64,000 nucleotides of DNA from an uncultured Ruminococcus sp. GTDB taxonomy: Bacteria; Bacillota; Clostridia; Oscillospirales; Ruminococcaceae. Within the stretch, counting starts at the first letter, position 1. The number at the start of each line of letters is the position of its first letter. Both the position numbers and the translations under genes were made by a program. Shown piece after piece: positions 35,365 to 43,595 of this stretch. The notes under the pieces were generated by a model, which was not told where the DNA came from, searched no databases, and saw only the letters and a list, made by a program, of their open reading frames with translations. The DNA lies in the NCBI GenBank assembly GCA_934435205.1, contig CAKSAK010000006.1, positions 62,001-126,000 of the forward strand. The letters are read 5' to 3'.

Positions 35365-35400
35365 ACTGCTTTATGTGCGCCGCCCTAAAATGCCGCCTTT
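35365..35400. other. candidate right junction of the island
   Basis: ATGTGCGCCGCCCTAAAAT (starting at about 35376) resembles ATGTGCGGCGCTAATAT at the left edge (about 18268-18284), with two mismatches and a 2-base gap. If real, the two would be the att ends recombined by TnpX. The similarity is short and could be chance. Confidence 0.3.
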
Positions 35401-35588
35401 TTTTGCAAAACTTGCTCCTTTCTGCTTTTATTTTTAACAATTTTATGCTATAATAAAACATAAATAATGTGATTCTCTAGGGATCGTGGAAACATTCATT
35501 TAAATTATATAAAAACGAAGGATATGGAAAATGTTAATGTGGGAAATAATAGCAGTGACAAAGAAACAGAGAAACAGGAGGAATGTAT

Positions 35589-36545
35589 ATGACTTATAAA
35601 AAGAATGTTTCAAATATGGTGATCGCCATCGTTTGTGTCATTTTGTTTGCTATAACTGCATTTTATTGTGTTCCGAGATTCTCTTTGCTTTCGTCGAATG
35701 CAGTGTCAGCAACAGTTGTGAGTGCAGATATGCATGGGACTAGCGGTTATGCAGTATTAAAGGTAGATGGAGCCAGAGAGGATGGAGGAACGATATTTTT
35801 CCATTATTATTATCCCGGAAACAAGTCTCATCTTAAACCAGATGAAAGTGTGTTGGTAAGTGGTAACATCAAGTTTATGGATGAATCGACAGAACAGGGT
35901 GTGAACGCAGACTTGGTTATCGGAACAAGGATGCCGGTACTTATATGTTCGATTTTATCCTTGCTGGGGGTGGTTGGTGCAATTTGCCTGTTACCATCTG
36001 CAATTCGCAATTTCCATAATAAACCGTGGAGTAGTGATGAGGAGATAGACACTAGGAACAAATTGGTGAATGCATTTTATACGGCTGAGATTTTAGCACT
36101 TGTAGTTGCTTTGATTTTCTTTGTGGCTGGTATGACGCAAGTGGTTGGATATGTCTGTAAGAAGAATCACACAACAGGAAATGTAACATATCAAAATTCC
36201 CGACAGAGCTCCCAGTACGTCAAGGTACATAGCGGAAACGGTGTCAGAAATTACAAATCAAATTATGGGAAAGGCTTTCGGCCAACCTATACGGTGTTGC
36301 AGATCAAGGCGAATTCGCCGGTCAATGGCACCGATGTGTTCTGGTACGAGGGAAATTGCATTATTCTGGGTAGCAAGAACGTTTATATAGGCTATAATGA
36401 TAATTCTATGTCAGTCGTATCACAGTTTGAATTAGTAATGACGATCATAAGCGGTATGTTTTTATTAGTTCATGCAGTTTCTGCAATGTTGATCAGTAAG
36501 AAAAATCCATATGGAGGGAAAATTTTCTGGTTCTTTAAATTTTGA
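35589..36545 (+). CDS. hypothetical membrane protein
   Basis: A 318-aa protein with four hydrophobic segments (about 10-32, 120-142, 165-190, 285-308) and two outside loops, one with SGYAVLKVDGA and HYYYPG, the second carrying a Ser/Tyr/Asn-rich stretch. AGGAGG fits the ATG at 35589 rather than the one at 35583. No family is recognised with confidence; a DUF3592-like fold is possible. It is monocistronic, just right of tnpX. Confidence 0.6.
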   Translation: MTYKKNVSNMVIAIVCVILFAITAFYCVPRFSLLSSNAVSATVVSADMHGTSGYAVLKVDGAREDGGTIFFHYYYPGNKSHLKPDESVLVSGNIKFMDESTEQGVNADLVIGTRMPVLICSILSLLGVVGAICLLPSAIRNFHNKPWSSDEEIDTRNKLVNAFYTAEILALVVALIFFVAGMTQVVGYVCKKNHTTGNVTYQNSRQSSQYVKVHSGNGVRNYKSNYGKGFRPTYTVLQIKANSPVNGTDVFWYEGNCIILGSKNVYIGYNDNSMSVVSQFELVMTIISGMFLLVHAVSAMLISKKNPYGGKIFWFFKF

Positions 36546-36850
36546 CAAGCTCTTTCAGGAGTTGATTTATATAATTTCACTTAAAGTATTTGAGAGAAAT
36601 GTATAAAGCTATATTGACAATAGCATTTCTCGTTATGACCTATGAAATATCCATAGTATTTATTGCAATCGTTAAGGCTTCAACTTATTTTTGATAAAAT
36701 GCCTCTTTTCAAATTACTATTAAGTGTGCTATGATCGATCATGGTGCAATACGCTCCTTTTTTCATTTTTTATTTGCCTTTTGTTGCTTAAATGCGCTAT
36801 TTTTTTAACATTTTATTGTTGATTTTGGGGAAAGTTAAGCCCTGCCTGCG
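36546..36850. other. 305-base gene-free, AT-rich stretch
   Basis: No gene is visible. A hairpin with GAGAAATG at 36594-36601 and CATTTCTC at 36624-36631 (inner CTAT/ATAG) is the only clear structure; it lacks a T-run. The rest is T-rich and leads to the promoter at 36851. Confidence 0.6.
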
Positions 36851-36879
36851 TTGACAAACAGCGGTTTTAATGGTATAAT
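36851..36879 (+). promoter_or_regulatory. consensus promoter of the polymer-export operon
   Basis: TTGACA at 36851-36856, 17-base spacer, TATAAT at 36874-36879, 60 bases upstream of the glycosyltransferase start. Confidence 0.85.
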
Positions 36880-36938
36880 GGAATAGCTTACAGATTTGTG
36901 GGGATAATTTTGACAGAATGAAAAAAGGACGGTGCGCT

Positions 36939-37775
36939 ATGGTAGTGAAAAATGTGGAGTTGCCTGAATACAGCGTGCTTATGTCTGTTTATGCAGGAGA
37001 GAAGCCTGAACATCTCAGGGCAAGTATCGAGAGTATGCTGTCGCAGACCTATGTGACAAACGATTTTGTGCTTGTGTGCGATGGAAAGCTCACAAAGGAG
37101 CTTGATGAGGTGGTAGACTACTATGAGGAGAATTACGAGTGCTTTCACCCCGTAAGGCTCAAGGAGAATGTTGGCACAGGAAGATGCGCTAACAGAGGTA
37201 TAGACGCCTGCAAAAATGAGTATATAGTCAAAATGGACTCTGACGATATCGCTAAGCCTGACCGCTGTGAAAGGTCGCTTTATGCTATGGCGAAGCACCC
37301 TGAGATAGATATGCTTGGGGCTTATATAGATGAGTTTGACAGTCAGACGGGCGAAGTGATAGCCACAAAGAAAACGCCCCTGACCAATAAAGAGATACAC
37401 AAATATGCAAGACGGAGAAATCCGTTTAATAATCAGACCCTTGTTTATAAGAAATCCCGTGCTTTGAGCGTGGGAGGTTACAGCAATATAAAGCGCTGTG
37501 AGGACTATGAGTTCGTGGTGAAAATGCTTGCAGACGGCGCAAGGGGAATAAATCTTGACAGAACGCTTGTGATGTACAGAGTTACGGCAAACAATTATGA
37601 GAGAAGAAGAAACTGGGCAAACACAAAGTCCTTTGTGAATGTCAGGTGGAAGATATTCCGTATGGGATATTCAAACTTGTGGGACTTTATAGTGCCATGC
37701 ACTTTCCAGCTTTTCATTTTCATAATGCCGAAATCGCTGACAGGCAAGATATATAAGAGGTTTCTTAGGGGATAA
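36939..37775 (+). CDS. glycosyltransferase family 2
   Basis: A 278-aa GT-A-type glycosyltransferase: SVLMSVYAGEKPEHLRASIESMLSQTY at the N-terminus (shown in part), NVGTGRCANRGI, and the metal-binding KMDSDDIAKP (DxD-like, about residues 97-106). The ATG at 36939 has AAGGA before it and is chosen over 36918. It is the first gene of a four-gene set for a surface polymer and its stop overlaps the next ATG. Confidence 0.9.
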   Translation: MVVKNVELPEYSVLMSVYAGEKPEHLRASIESMLSQTYVTNDFVLVCDGKLTKELDEVVDYYEENYECFHPVRLKENVGTGRCANRGIDACKNEYIVKMDSDDIAKPDRCERSLYAMAKHPEIDMLGAYIDEFDSQTGEVIATKKTPLTNKEIHKYARRRNPFNNQTLVYKKSRALSVGGYSNIKRCEDYEFVVKMLADGARGINLDRTLVMYRVTANNYERRRNWANTKSFVNVRWKIFRMGYSNLWDFIVPCTFQLFIFIMPKSLTGKIYKRFLRG

Positions 37776-38899
37776 TGGAGAGCCGTAAACGTATAATAAG
37801 ACAGCACATAAAATCAGCACTGCAAAAAACGCTTTTGCCGCTGTGCTACAAGCTGTCAAAGAAAAAGGATATTGATAAAAAGCTCGTTATCCTTGCAGAC
37901 CTTAACAGTGTTTCTACTCCTGAGAGCATGGAGCTTATAAAGGCGGAGCTTGAACGCCGTGGATATAGGGTCAGGGAGATGTACTGCGACCTTTCAAGCT
38001 GTGGAATGGTCTCGGGGCTTAAATATATGATGAGCTTTATGAAAGCTTATGCAAATGCAAGGGCAGTGTTCATTTGCAACTATTTTGTGCCTGTGACTTC
38101 CTGCAAAAAGCGTGAGGAAACCACAGTGGTTCAGCTTTGGCATTCCTGCGGAGCGCTGAAAAAGTTCGGCTATGACAGCGAGGAGGATATATCTTCCCAT
38201 TTCAAAGGCTCTGTTACAAGAAATTTTGACCTTATCACTGTGAGCAGTAAAGTGTGCGTAAAGGCTTTTGTGTCTGCGTTCAGGCTGAAAGAAGATATCG
38301 TAAAGCCCCTTGGCGTCAGCCGTACGGACGTGTTCTTTGATGAAAGCTACAACGAGCAGTGCAGAAGTGAGTTTTTTGAGAGATATCCCGACTATAAGGG
38401 CAAGAAGATAGTGCTTTATGCGCCGACGTTCAGAGGAAACGCTTTGGATTGTCACTGCGTGGGCGAAGAGTATGCCGCAGAGCTTGAAAAAAAGCTTGGG
38501 GACGGCTGGAAAGTCATTATAAAAATGCACCCCAGACTTCACAGCGGGCTGACTAACTGCGACATTGCCACAAACAGGCTAATGCCTGTAGCAGACGTGC
38601 TTGTGACGGACTATTCGTCACTTGTGTTCGAGTATGCCCTGTATAAAAAGCCGTGGGTGATATTTGCCCCTGATATTGAGAGCTACAGCAAGGGCAGGAG
38701 CTTTTATCTTGACTATAAAACAGATATGCCTGCGCCTTTGGTAACAGAGGGAGAGAAGCTTGCACAGGCTGTGCTTGATAGTGAAAATAGCTTTGACCGT
38801 GAGGGTGTGGAGCGTTTCACGGAAAAATATATGTCTGCCTGCAACGGCAGGTCAACTGAAAGAATAATCGACAGCGCTTTGGGAAAAGAGCGTTTTTGA
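37775..38899 (+). CDS. CDP-glycerol:polyglycerol phosphate glycerophosphotransferase family (TagF-like)
   Basis: A 374-aa protein of the CDP-glycerol glycerophosphotransferase family, showing VVQLWHSCGALKKFGYD (about 115-130), LYAPTFRGN, IIKMHPRLHSG and VTDYSSLVFEYALYKKPW (about 270-290). It would add glycerol-phosphate or ribitol-phosphate units to a teichoic-acid-like polymer. It is shorter than full TagF since it lacks the long N-terminal extension. It overlaps the preceding gene by one base and the permease gene by four. Confidence 0.85.
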   Translation: MESRKRIIRQHIKSALQKTLLPLCYKLSKKKDIDKKLVILADLNSVSTPESMELIKAELERRGYRVREMYCDLSSCGMVSGLKYMMSFMKAYANARAVFICNYFVPVTSCKKREETTVVQLWHSCGALKKFGYDSEEDISSHFKGSVTRNFDLITVSSKVCVKAFVSAFRLKEDIVKPLGVSRTDVFFDESYNEQCRSEFFERYPDYKGKKIVLYAPTFRGNALDCHCVGEEYAAELEKKLGDGWKVIIKMHPRLHSGLTNCDIATNRLMPVADVLVTDYSSLVFEYALYKKPWVIFAPDIESYSKGRSFYLDYKTDMPAPLVTEGEKLAQAVLDSENSFDREGVERFTEKYMSACNGRSTERIIDSALGKERF

Positions 38900-39759
38900 C
38901 GGAGATGATAAAAATAGAAGGAAAAAAGTTTGATTGGTTCGGGCTTACCCAGATATTGAAAGAGCATAAGGGAAAGCTCAGACAGATAAGAATGTTGTCG
39001 GTGAACGAGCTGAAGAAGAAGTATAAGGGTGCAGCGCTTGGCCCATTGTGGGCGCTTATTAAGCCGACTTTTACGCTTTTTATTCTGTGGTTCGCCTTTG
39101 AGATAGGTCTAAAAAGAAACGGCGGAGTGCATTTCATAAACGGAAAGTATACTCAGTTCGTTTTCATGCTCACAGGCTATGTGCCGTGGTTTTATATTTC
39201 AGAATGTATCGTTGGCGGATCGAGGTCAATAAGAAGCAACAAGCAGTTTGTAACAAAGCTGTCTTTCCCTGTTTCAAATATCATGACCTTTACTTCTCTT
39301 TCGGGACTTTATATCCACATTTTGCTGTGCGCTATAATGTATGTGGTGTTGCTGTGTTTGGGCTTTGGACCGAGCATTTACAATCTTCAGTTTATCTATT
39401 ATGCGCTGATGATGTATTTTTTCTTCCTTGTGCTTTCGTGGATGACAGCCCCCCTCAGTGCATTCAGCAAGGATTTTGAAAATCTTATAAACTCTATTAT
39501 AACAGGACTTTTCTGGCTTTCAGGTATATTCTGGAATACGTATGATATCTCGCCTCTGTGGCTGAGAAAGCTCATGTATTTCAACCCTATAAACTATTTT
39601 GTAAACGGCTATAGAAAGAGCTTTCTTACAGACACGTTTATTTTTGATTCTAACTATACCACCGAAACTATAGTGTTCTATGTGGAGTTTATCTTTATGA
39701 TATTCCTCGGAGCGCATACCTATAAGAAGTTCAGGAAGATACTTCCTGACGTTCTGTAA
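38896..39759 (+). CDS. tagG: teichoic acid/polysaccharide ABC-2 permease (TagG-like)
   Basis: A 287-aa permease with six hydrophobic segments, typical of the ABC-2 polysaccharide exporters: LSVNELKKKYKGAALGPLWA at the N-terminus and NPINYFVNGYRKSFL near the end. The TTG at 38896 overlaps the previous stop (TTGA); ATG at 38905 is an alternative start. It pairs with the ATPase encoded at 39787. Confidence 0.85.
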   Translation: MTEMIKIEGKKFDWFGLTQILKEHKGKLRQIRMLSVNELKKKYKGAALGPLWALIKPTFTLFILWFAFEIGLKRNGGVHFINGKYTQFVFMLTGYVPWFYISECIVGGSRSIRSNKQFVTKLSFPVSNIMTFTSLSGLYIHILLCAIMYVVLLCLGFGPSIYNLQFIYYALMMYFFFLVLSWMTAPLSAFSKDFENLINSIITGLFWLSGIFWNTYDISPLWLRKLMYFNPINYFVNGYRKSFLTDTFIFDSNYTTETIVFYVEFIFMIFLGAHTYKKFRKILPDVL

Positions 39760-39786
39760 CAAAGGCTGAAAGGAACTGACTTTTAA

Positions 39787-40521
39787 ATGGAAAATCAAGC
39801 GACTGAGCCAATTATTGAATTTTTGGACGTAAAAAAAGAATACTTTTTATATAAAAACGAAAAGGCACGCTTTAAGGCTATTTTCACAAAAAACAGGGGA
39901 GTAAAGAAGCACCCTGCTCTAAAGGGCGTGAGCTTCAAGATATACCCAGGCGAGTCTGTGGGAATAATCGGCAAGAACGGTGCGGGAAAATCCACCATTC
40001 TGAAAATGATAACAGGCGTAAGCTTTCCAAACAGCGGCACTATCACTGTAAGAGGAAAGGTTGCCGCACTGCTTGAGCTTACAGCAGGCTTTTCGCTGGA
40101 TATGACGGGTATGGAAAATATCTATCTAAAGGGCTATCTCCTTGGTCTTAACGACGATCAGATAAAGGAGATAGAGCAGGATATAATCGACTTTGCAGAC
40201 CTTGGAGAGTATATCGACCAGCCTGTAAGAACATATTCAAGCGGAATGAAAATGCGTTTGGGCTTTGCTATCAATATAAATATCAAGCCTGATATCCTCG
40301 TTGTTGACGAGGCGCTGAGCGTTGGCGACGCAGACTTTCAGAAGAAATGCCGTGACAAGATAAACGATGTTATCGCCACAGGCGTAACTGTACTGTTCGT
40401 TTCCCACTCACGCAAGGCTATCGAGGAAACTTGCACAAGGGCGATATTCCTAAAAGACGGCAAGGTGCAGGTGGACGGCACTGTCGAGGAAGCCTTTGAC
40501 GCTTATGATAAGAAAAAATAA
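39787..40521 (+). CDS. tagH: teichoic acid/polysaccharide export ATPase (TagH-like)
   Basis: A 244-aa ABC ATPase with Walker A GKNGAGKST (about 63-71), signature YSSGMKMRLGFA (about 142-153) and Walker B DILVVDEALSVGD. The YSSGM signature is typical of TagH/RfbE-type polymer exporters. It lacks the long C-terminal polymer-binding extension found in Bacillus TagH. It energises export of the surface polymer. Confidence 0.9.
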   Translation: MENQATEPIIEFLDVKKEYFLYKNEKARFKAIFTKNRGVKKHPALKGVSFKIYPGESVGIIGKNGAGKSTILKMITGVSFPNSGTITVRGKVAALLELTAGFSLDMTGMENIYLKGYLLGLNDDQIKEIEQDIIDFADLGEYIDQPVRTYSSGMKMRLGFAININIKPDILVVDEALSVGDADFQKKCRDKINDVIATGVTVLFVSHSRKAIEETCTRAIFLKDGKVQVDGTVEEAFDAYDKKK

Positions 40522-40524
40522 TCA

Positions 40525-40558
40525 TGAAAGCTTTTCGTTTTTGGCGAAAAGCTTTTTG
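40525..40558 (+). terminator. terminator of the polymer-export operon
   Basis: AAAGCTTTTCG (40527-40537) pairs with CGAAAAGCTTT (40545-40555), followed by T. Only four bases after the tagH stop. Confidence 0.8.
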
Positions 40559-40641
40559 TTTGCACTTATTATAGTTGATATTTGATAAATATATATAATT
40601 ATCAATATTTAATTTTGTATAATAAATCATAGTCAAAAAGC

Positions 40642-40670
40642 TTTACAAAATCGCAGAAATGTGTTATAAT
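40642..40670 (+). promoter_or_regulatory. promoter of prmA
   Basis: TTTACA at 40642-40647, 17-base spacer, TATAAT at 40665-40670, 28 bases before the prmA ATG. Confidence 0.75.
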
Positions 40671-40697
40671 AAGATATTATCGAAAGGAATTGATATT

Positions 40698-41663
40698 ATG
40701 AATTGGGTTGAAATGGATATATATACCACGACAGAAGGCATCGAAGCGGTAACGGGAAGTCTGCTTGGAATGGGTATAAACGGCTTTGTTATCAAGGACG
40801 CAAAGGATTTTCAGGACTTTCTTGACGATAAGGACGGCAATTGGGATTATATAGATGATGACCTTATGGGTCTAAAAAACTGCGAGACCACAGTGACAGT
40901 TTATCTCCCTGAGAACGCTCAGGGCCTTGAAAATCTTGAAGCTATGAAGCTGGAGCTTAAAGCGCTCAAAAAGCGTGACGTGAACAATGAGTTCGGCAGA
41001 CTTGAATATGAGCTTAAAAACGTCAAGGAAGAAGATTGGGCGAACAACTGGAAGCAGTATTTCAAGCCACTTTGCGTTGGCGAAAAGCTTCTTATAAAGC
41101 CGTCATGGGAAAAGGTCGCTGAGGGTGAAAAGAGAAAGATACTGGAGATAGACCCTGCTTCATCTTTCGGCACAGGTCAGCATAACACAACTCAGCTTTG
41201 TCTGGAGCTTGTGGAGAAAAATCTTCATGAGGGCGACAGGATACTTGACCTTGGCTGCGGAAGCGGAATACTTTCTATCGGTGCGCTGCTGCTGGGTGCT
41301 GAGAGCGCAACAGCGGTGGACGTTGACGAAAATTCTGTTAAGATAGCGAAGGAAAATGCAGAGAAAAACCATATAAGCGCAGAAAAGTATACAGCTTACT
41401 GCGGAAATATCATAGATGATAAGGCTCTTGTGGAGAAGATAGGCACAGGCTATGACCTGCTTTGCGCAAATATCGTGGCGGATGTTCTTATAGGCATGAG
41501 CGGCATTTTCGGCGGATTTATCAAGGACGGCGGAACGCTCATAGTTTCAGGTATAATCGACCAGAGAAAAGACGAGGTGCTTGACAGGCTTAAGGCTCAG
41601 GGCTTTGAGCTTATTGAGATAAGAGAAAAAGAAGACTGGGTGGCTGCGTCATTCAGGAAATAA
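40698..41663 (+). CDS. prmA: ribosomal protein L11 methyltransferase
   Basis: A 321-aa PrmA, which methylates lysines of ribosomal protein L11. The N-terminal substrate-binding domain begins WVEMDIYTTTEGIEAVTG; the catalytic domain has DPASSFGTGQHNTTQL, LDLGCGSGILSIGALLLG (S-adenosylmethionine motif, about 180-197) and LCANIVADVL. AAAGGA precedes the ATG at 40698, which replaces an upstream in-frame ATG at 40659 inside the promoter. It is co-transcribed with a P-II-like gene. Confidence 0.95.
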   Translation: MNWVEMDIYTTTEGIEAVTGSLLGMGINGFVIKDAKDFQDFLDDKDGNWDYIDDDLMGLKNCETTVTVYLPENAQGLENLEAMKLELKALKKRDVNNEFGRLEYELKNVKEEDWANNWKQYFKPLCVGEKLLIKPSWEKVAEGEKRKILEIDPASSFGTGQHNTTQLCLELVEKNLHEGDRILDLGCGSGILSIGALLLGAESATAVDVDENSVKIAKENAEKNHISAEKYTAYCGNIIDDKALVEKIGTGYDLLCANIVADVLIGMSGIFGGFIKDGGTLIVSGIIDQRKDEVLDRLKAQGFELIEIREKEDWVAASFRK

Positions 41664-41684
41664 GAGATGAAAGGAAGGATCAAA

Positions 41685-42023
41685 ATGCAGTTATTGTTTT
41701 TGGTTATCAAGAGAATCGAGTTAGTAGACGAAATCATGCGTTCGCTGGCACAGGCAGGCATAAGAGGCGGAACGGTCATTGACAGCGTGGGAATGGCGAA
41801 ATCTATTTCTACAATGGATAATCTGCCTATGATCGGCGTTCTGAGATCTATTCTCAGCGGTGAGGACGCTGCACAGAAGGGCAAGACGATTTTCGTTGCC
41901 GTTGCAGACGATCAGGTAGATGTTGCAAGAAAGGCGATAACTGATGTTACAGGCGACCTTTCACAGCCTAACGCAGGCGTGCTTTTCGGTGTGCCGATCA
42001 GCTTTGCAGAGGGCGTAAATTAA
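41685..42023 (+). CDS. P-II-like regulatory protein
   Basis: A 112-aa protein resembling the GlnB/P-II fold (LLFLVIKRIELVDEIMRSLAQAGIRGGTV at the start, shown in part) with GKTIFVAVADDQVDVARKAI later. The canonical T-loop Tyr and GVTVKGKFG pattern are missing, so it belongs to a divergent branch of unknown ligand. The ATG at 41685, after AAAGGAAGGA, is chosen over 41667. It is downstream of prmA. Confidence 0.7.
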   Translation: MQLLFLVIKRIELVDEIMRSLAQAGIRGGTVIDSVGMAKSISTMDNLPMIGVLRSILSGEDAAQKGKTIFVAVADDQVDVARKAITDVTGDLSQPNAGVLFGVPISFAEGVN

Positions 42024-42038
42024 CACTTCATACAAGAT

Positions 42039-42076
42039 AAAAAGCGTTGCACTTTTCACAGTGTAACGCTTTTTTT
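42039..42076. terminator. bidirectional terminator
   Basis: AAAAAGCGTT pairs with AACGCTTTTT with an inner CAC/GTG; A-run and T-run lie outside. It serves the P-II-like gene and the converging spoIVA. Confidence 0.85.
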
Positions 42077-42107
42077 GTGGATCAGTTTATTTTCATTTAT
42101 GAAACTC

Positions 42108-43583
42108 TTAGAGAATAAAACAGATAAGTCCCGAACAGCCCTCGTTTATCATGCGTTCGATAGTTTCCTTTATCTTCATGCGTGCGTCCTCAGGAAGCTT
42201 TGAAAGCTTTGTGTGCAGACCCTCGCTCACAAGCTCGTGGAGTGACTTGCCGAAAATGTTTGACTCCCATATCTTTTCAGGTGATTCCTCAAAATCGTTG
42301 AGCATATAAAGCACAAGCTCCTCGGATTGCTTTTCCGAGCCGACGATAGGTGCGACCTCGGTGTTGATAGTGGTTTTCAGCAGGTGAATGGCAGGTGCGG
42401 CGGCTTTGAGCCTTACGCCGTATTTTCCACCCTGCTTTATTATCTCAGGCTCATCAAGGGTAAGCTCGTTCATTTCAGGCATAACGATGCCGTAGCCTGT
42501 TTTCTCCATTTCGTCAAGGGCAGAGCTGAATTTCGAGAAACGTTCTTTTATCTTTACAAGCTCCAAAATCCTCGGCATAAGGTCGTTTTCGTCCTTTATC
42601 TCAAGCCCTGTGGCCTCGCCTATTATCCTGAAAAACAGCGCAGGGTCAAGCTCCACCTTTATGACAGCCGAGCCTTTGCCTAAGTCTATCTCAGACACCG
42701 ACCCCGAGGATACCTGCTCACAGCAGCATATCTTTTCGGCACAGTCTGAAATGTCACGGAGATTTGTCACCGCCGAAGCCGCTTCCTTGATGTGTCCGAA
42801 AACGGCTTCTTTCAGCCAGTGACCCTTGTCAAGAGAGTTTATCCATGAGGGCATAGAGATGTTTATTTCTTTTACAGGGAAAGAGTAGAGCAAGAGAGTA
42901 AGTATCTCTTTTATCTCTTTTTCCGAAAGCTCCAAACAGTTTATAGGCATAACTGTAGTGCCGTATTTGTCGGAAAGCTGTTCGCAAAGGTCTTTTGTCT
43001 GCTGAGAGTGAGGCTCAGTGGTGTTCATAAGCACCACAAATGGCTTGCCTATCTGCTTCAGCTCGTCGATAATGCGTTCCTCACATTCTTCGTATTCTTC
43101 ACGAGGGAGGTCGGTGATACTGCCGTCTGTTGTCACCACAAGACCTATGGTGGAGTGTTCTGTTATGACCTTTTGCGTTCCCACCTCAGCCGCCATGTTG
43201 AAAGGCACTTCCGTGTCAAACCACGGCGTGACCACCATTCTCGGGGCTTCATTTTCAATATAGCCTATGGCGCTTGGGATTATGTAGCCAACACAGTCTA
43301 TCATTCGCACATTGAAGCTTGCTCCGCCCTCTAGGGTGATGTTCACGGCTTCCTCTGGAATGAACTTAGGCTCGGTGGTCATGATAGTCTTGCCTGCGGA
43401 GGATTGGGGCAGCTCGTCAATGGCACGCTCCTTGCGGTAGTCGCTTTCAATGTTCGGTATAACGAACTGCTCCATGAACTGTTTTATAAAGGTAGATTTT
43501 CCCGTACGGACAGGACCTACCACGCCTATATAGATATCGCCCCCCGTCCGTGTGGCAATGTCGGTGTAAATATCGTTTTTCAT
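42108..43583 (-). CDS. spoIVA: stage IV sporulation protein A (spore coat ATPase)
   Basis: A 491-aa SpoIVA, an ATPase that forms the base layer of the spore coat. Walker A is GPVRTGKST (about 23-31), with PQSSAGKTIMTTEPKFIPEE after it and a C-terminal LICFIL tail. AGGAGG lies eight bases before the ATG. It lies 12 bases downstream of a sipL-like gene, which fits a co-expressed coat-assembly pair. Its presence shows that the organism can form spores or descends from spore formers. Confidence 0.95.
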   Translation of the reverse strand: MKNDIYTDIATRTGGDIYIGVVGPVRTGKSTFIKQFMEQFVIPNIESDYRKERAIDELPQSSAGKTIMTTEPKFIPEEAVNITLEGGASFNVRMIDCVGYIIPSAIGYIENEAPRMVVTPWFDTEVPFNMAAEVGTQKVITEHSTIGLVVTTDGSITDLPREEYEECEERIIDELKQIGKPFVVLMNTTEPHSQQTKDLCEQLSDKYGTTVMPINCLELSEKEIKEILTLLLYSFPVKEINISMPSWINSLDKGHWLKEAVFGHIKEAASAVTNLRDISDCAEKICCCEQVSSGSVSEIDLGKGSAVIKVELDPALFFRIIGEATGLEIKDENDLMPRILELVKIKERFSKFSSALDEMEKTGYGIVMPEMNELTLDEPEIIKQGGKYGVRLKAAAPAIHLLKTTINTEVAPIVGSEKQSEELVLYMLNDFEESPEKIWESNIFGKSLHELVSEGLHTKLSKLPEDARMKIKETIERMINEGCSGLICFIL

Positions 43584-43595
43584 GTGTCTGTCCTC

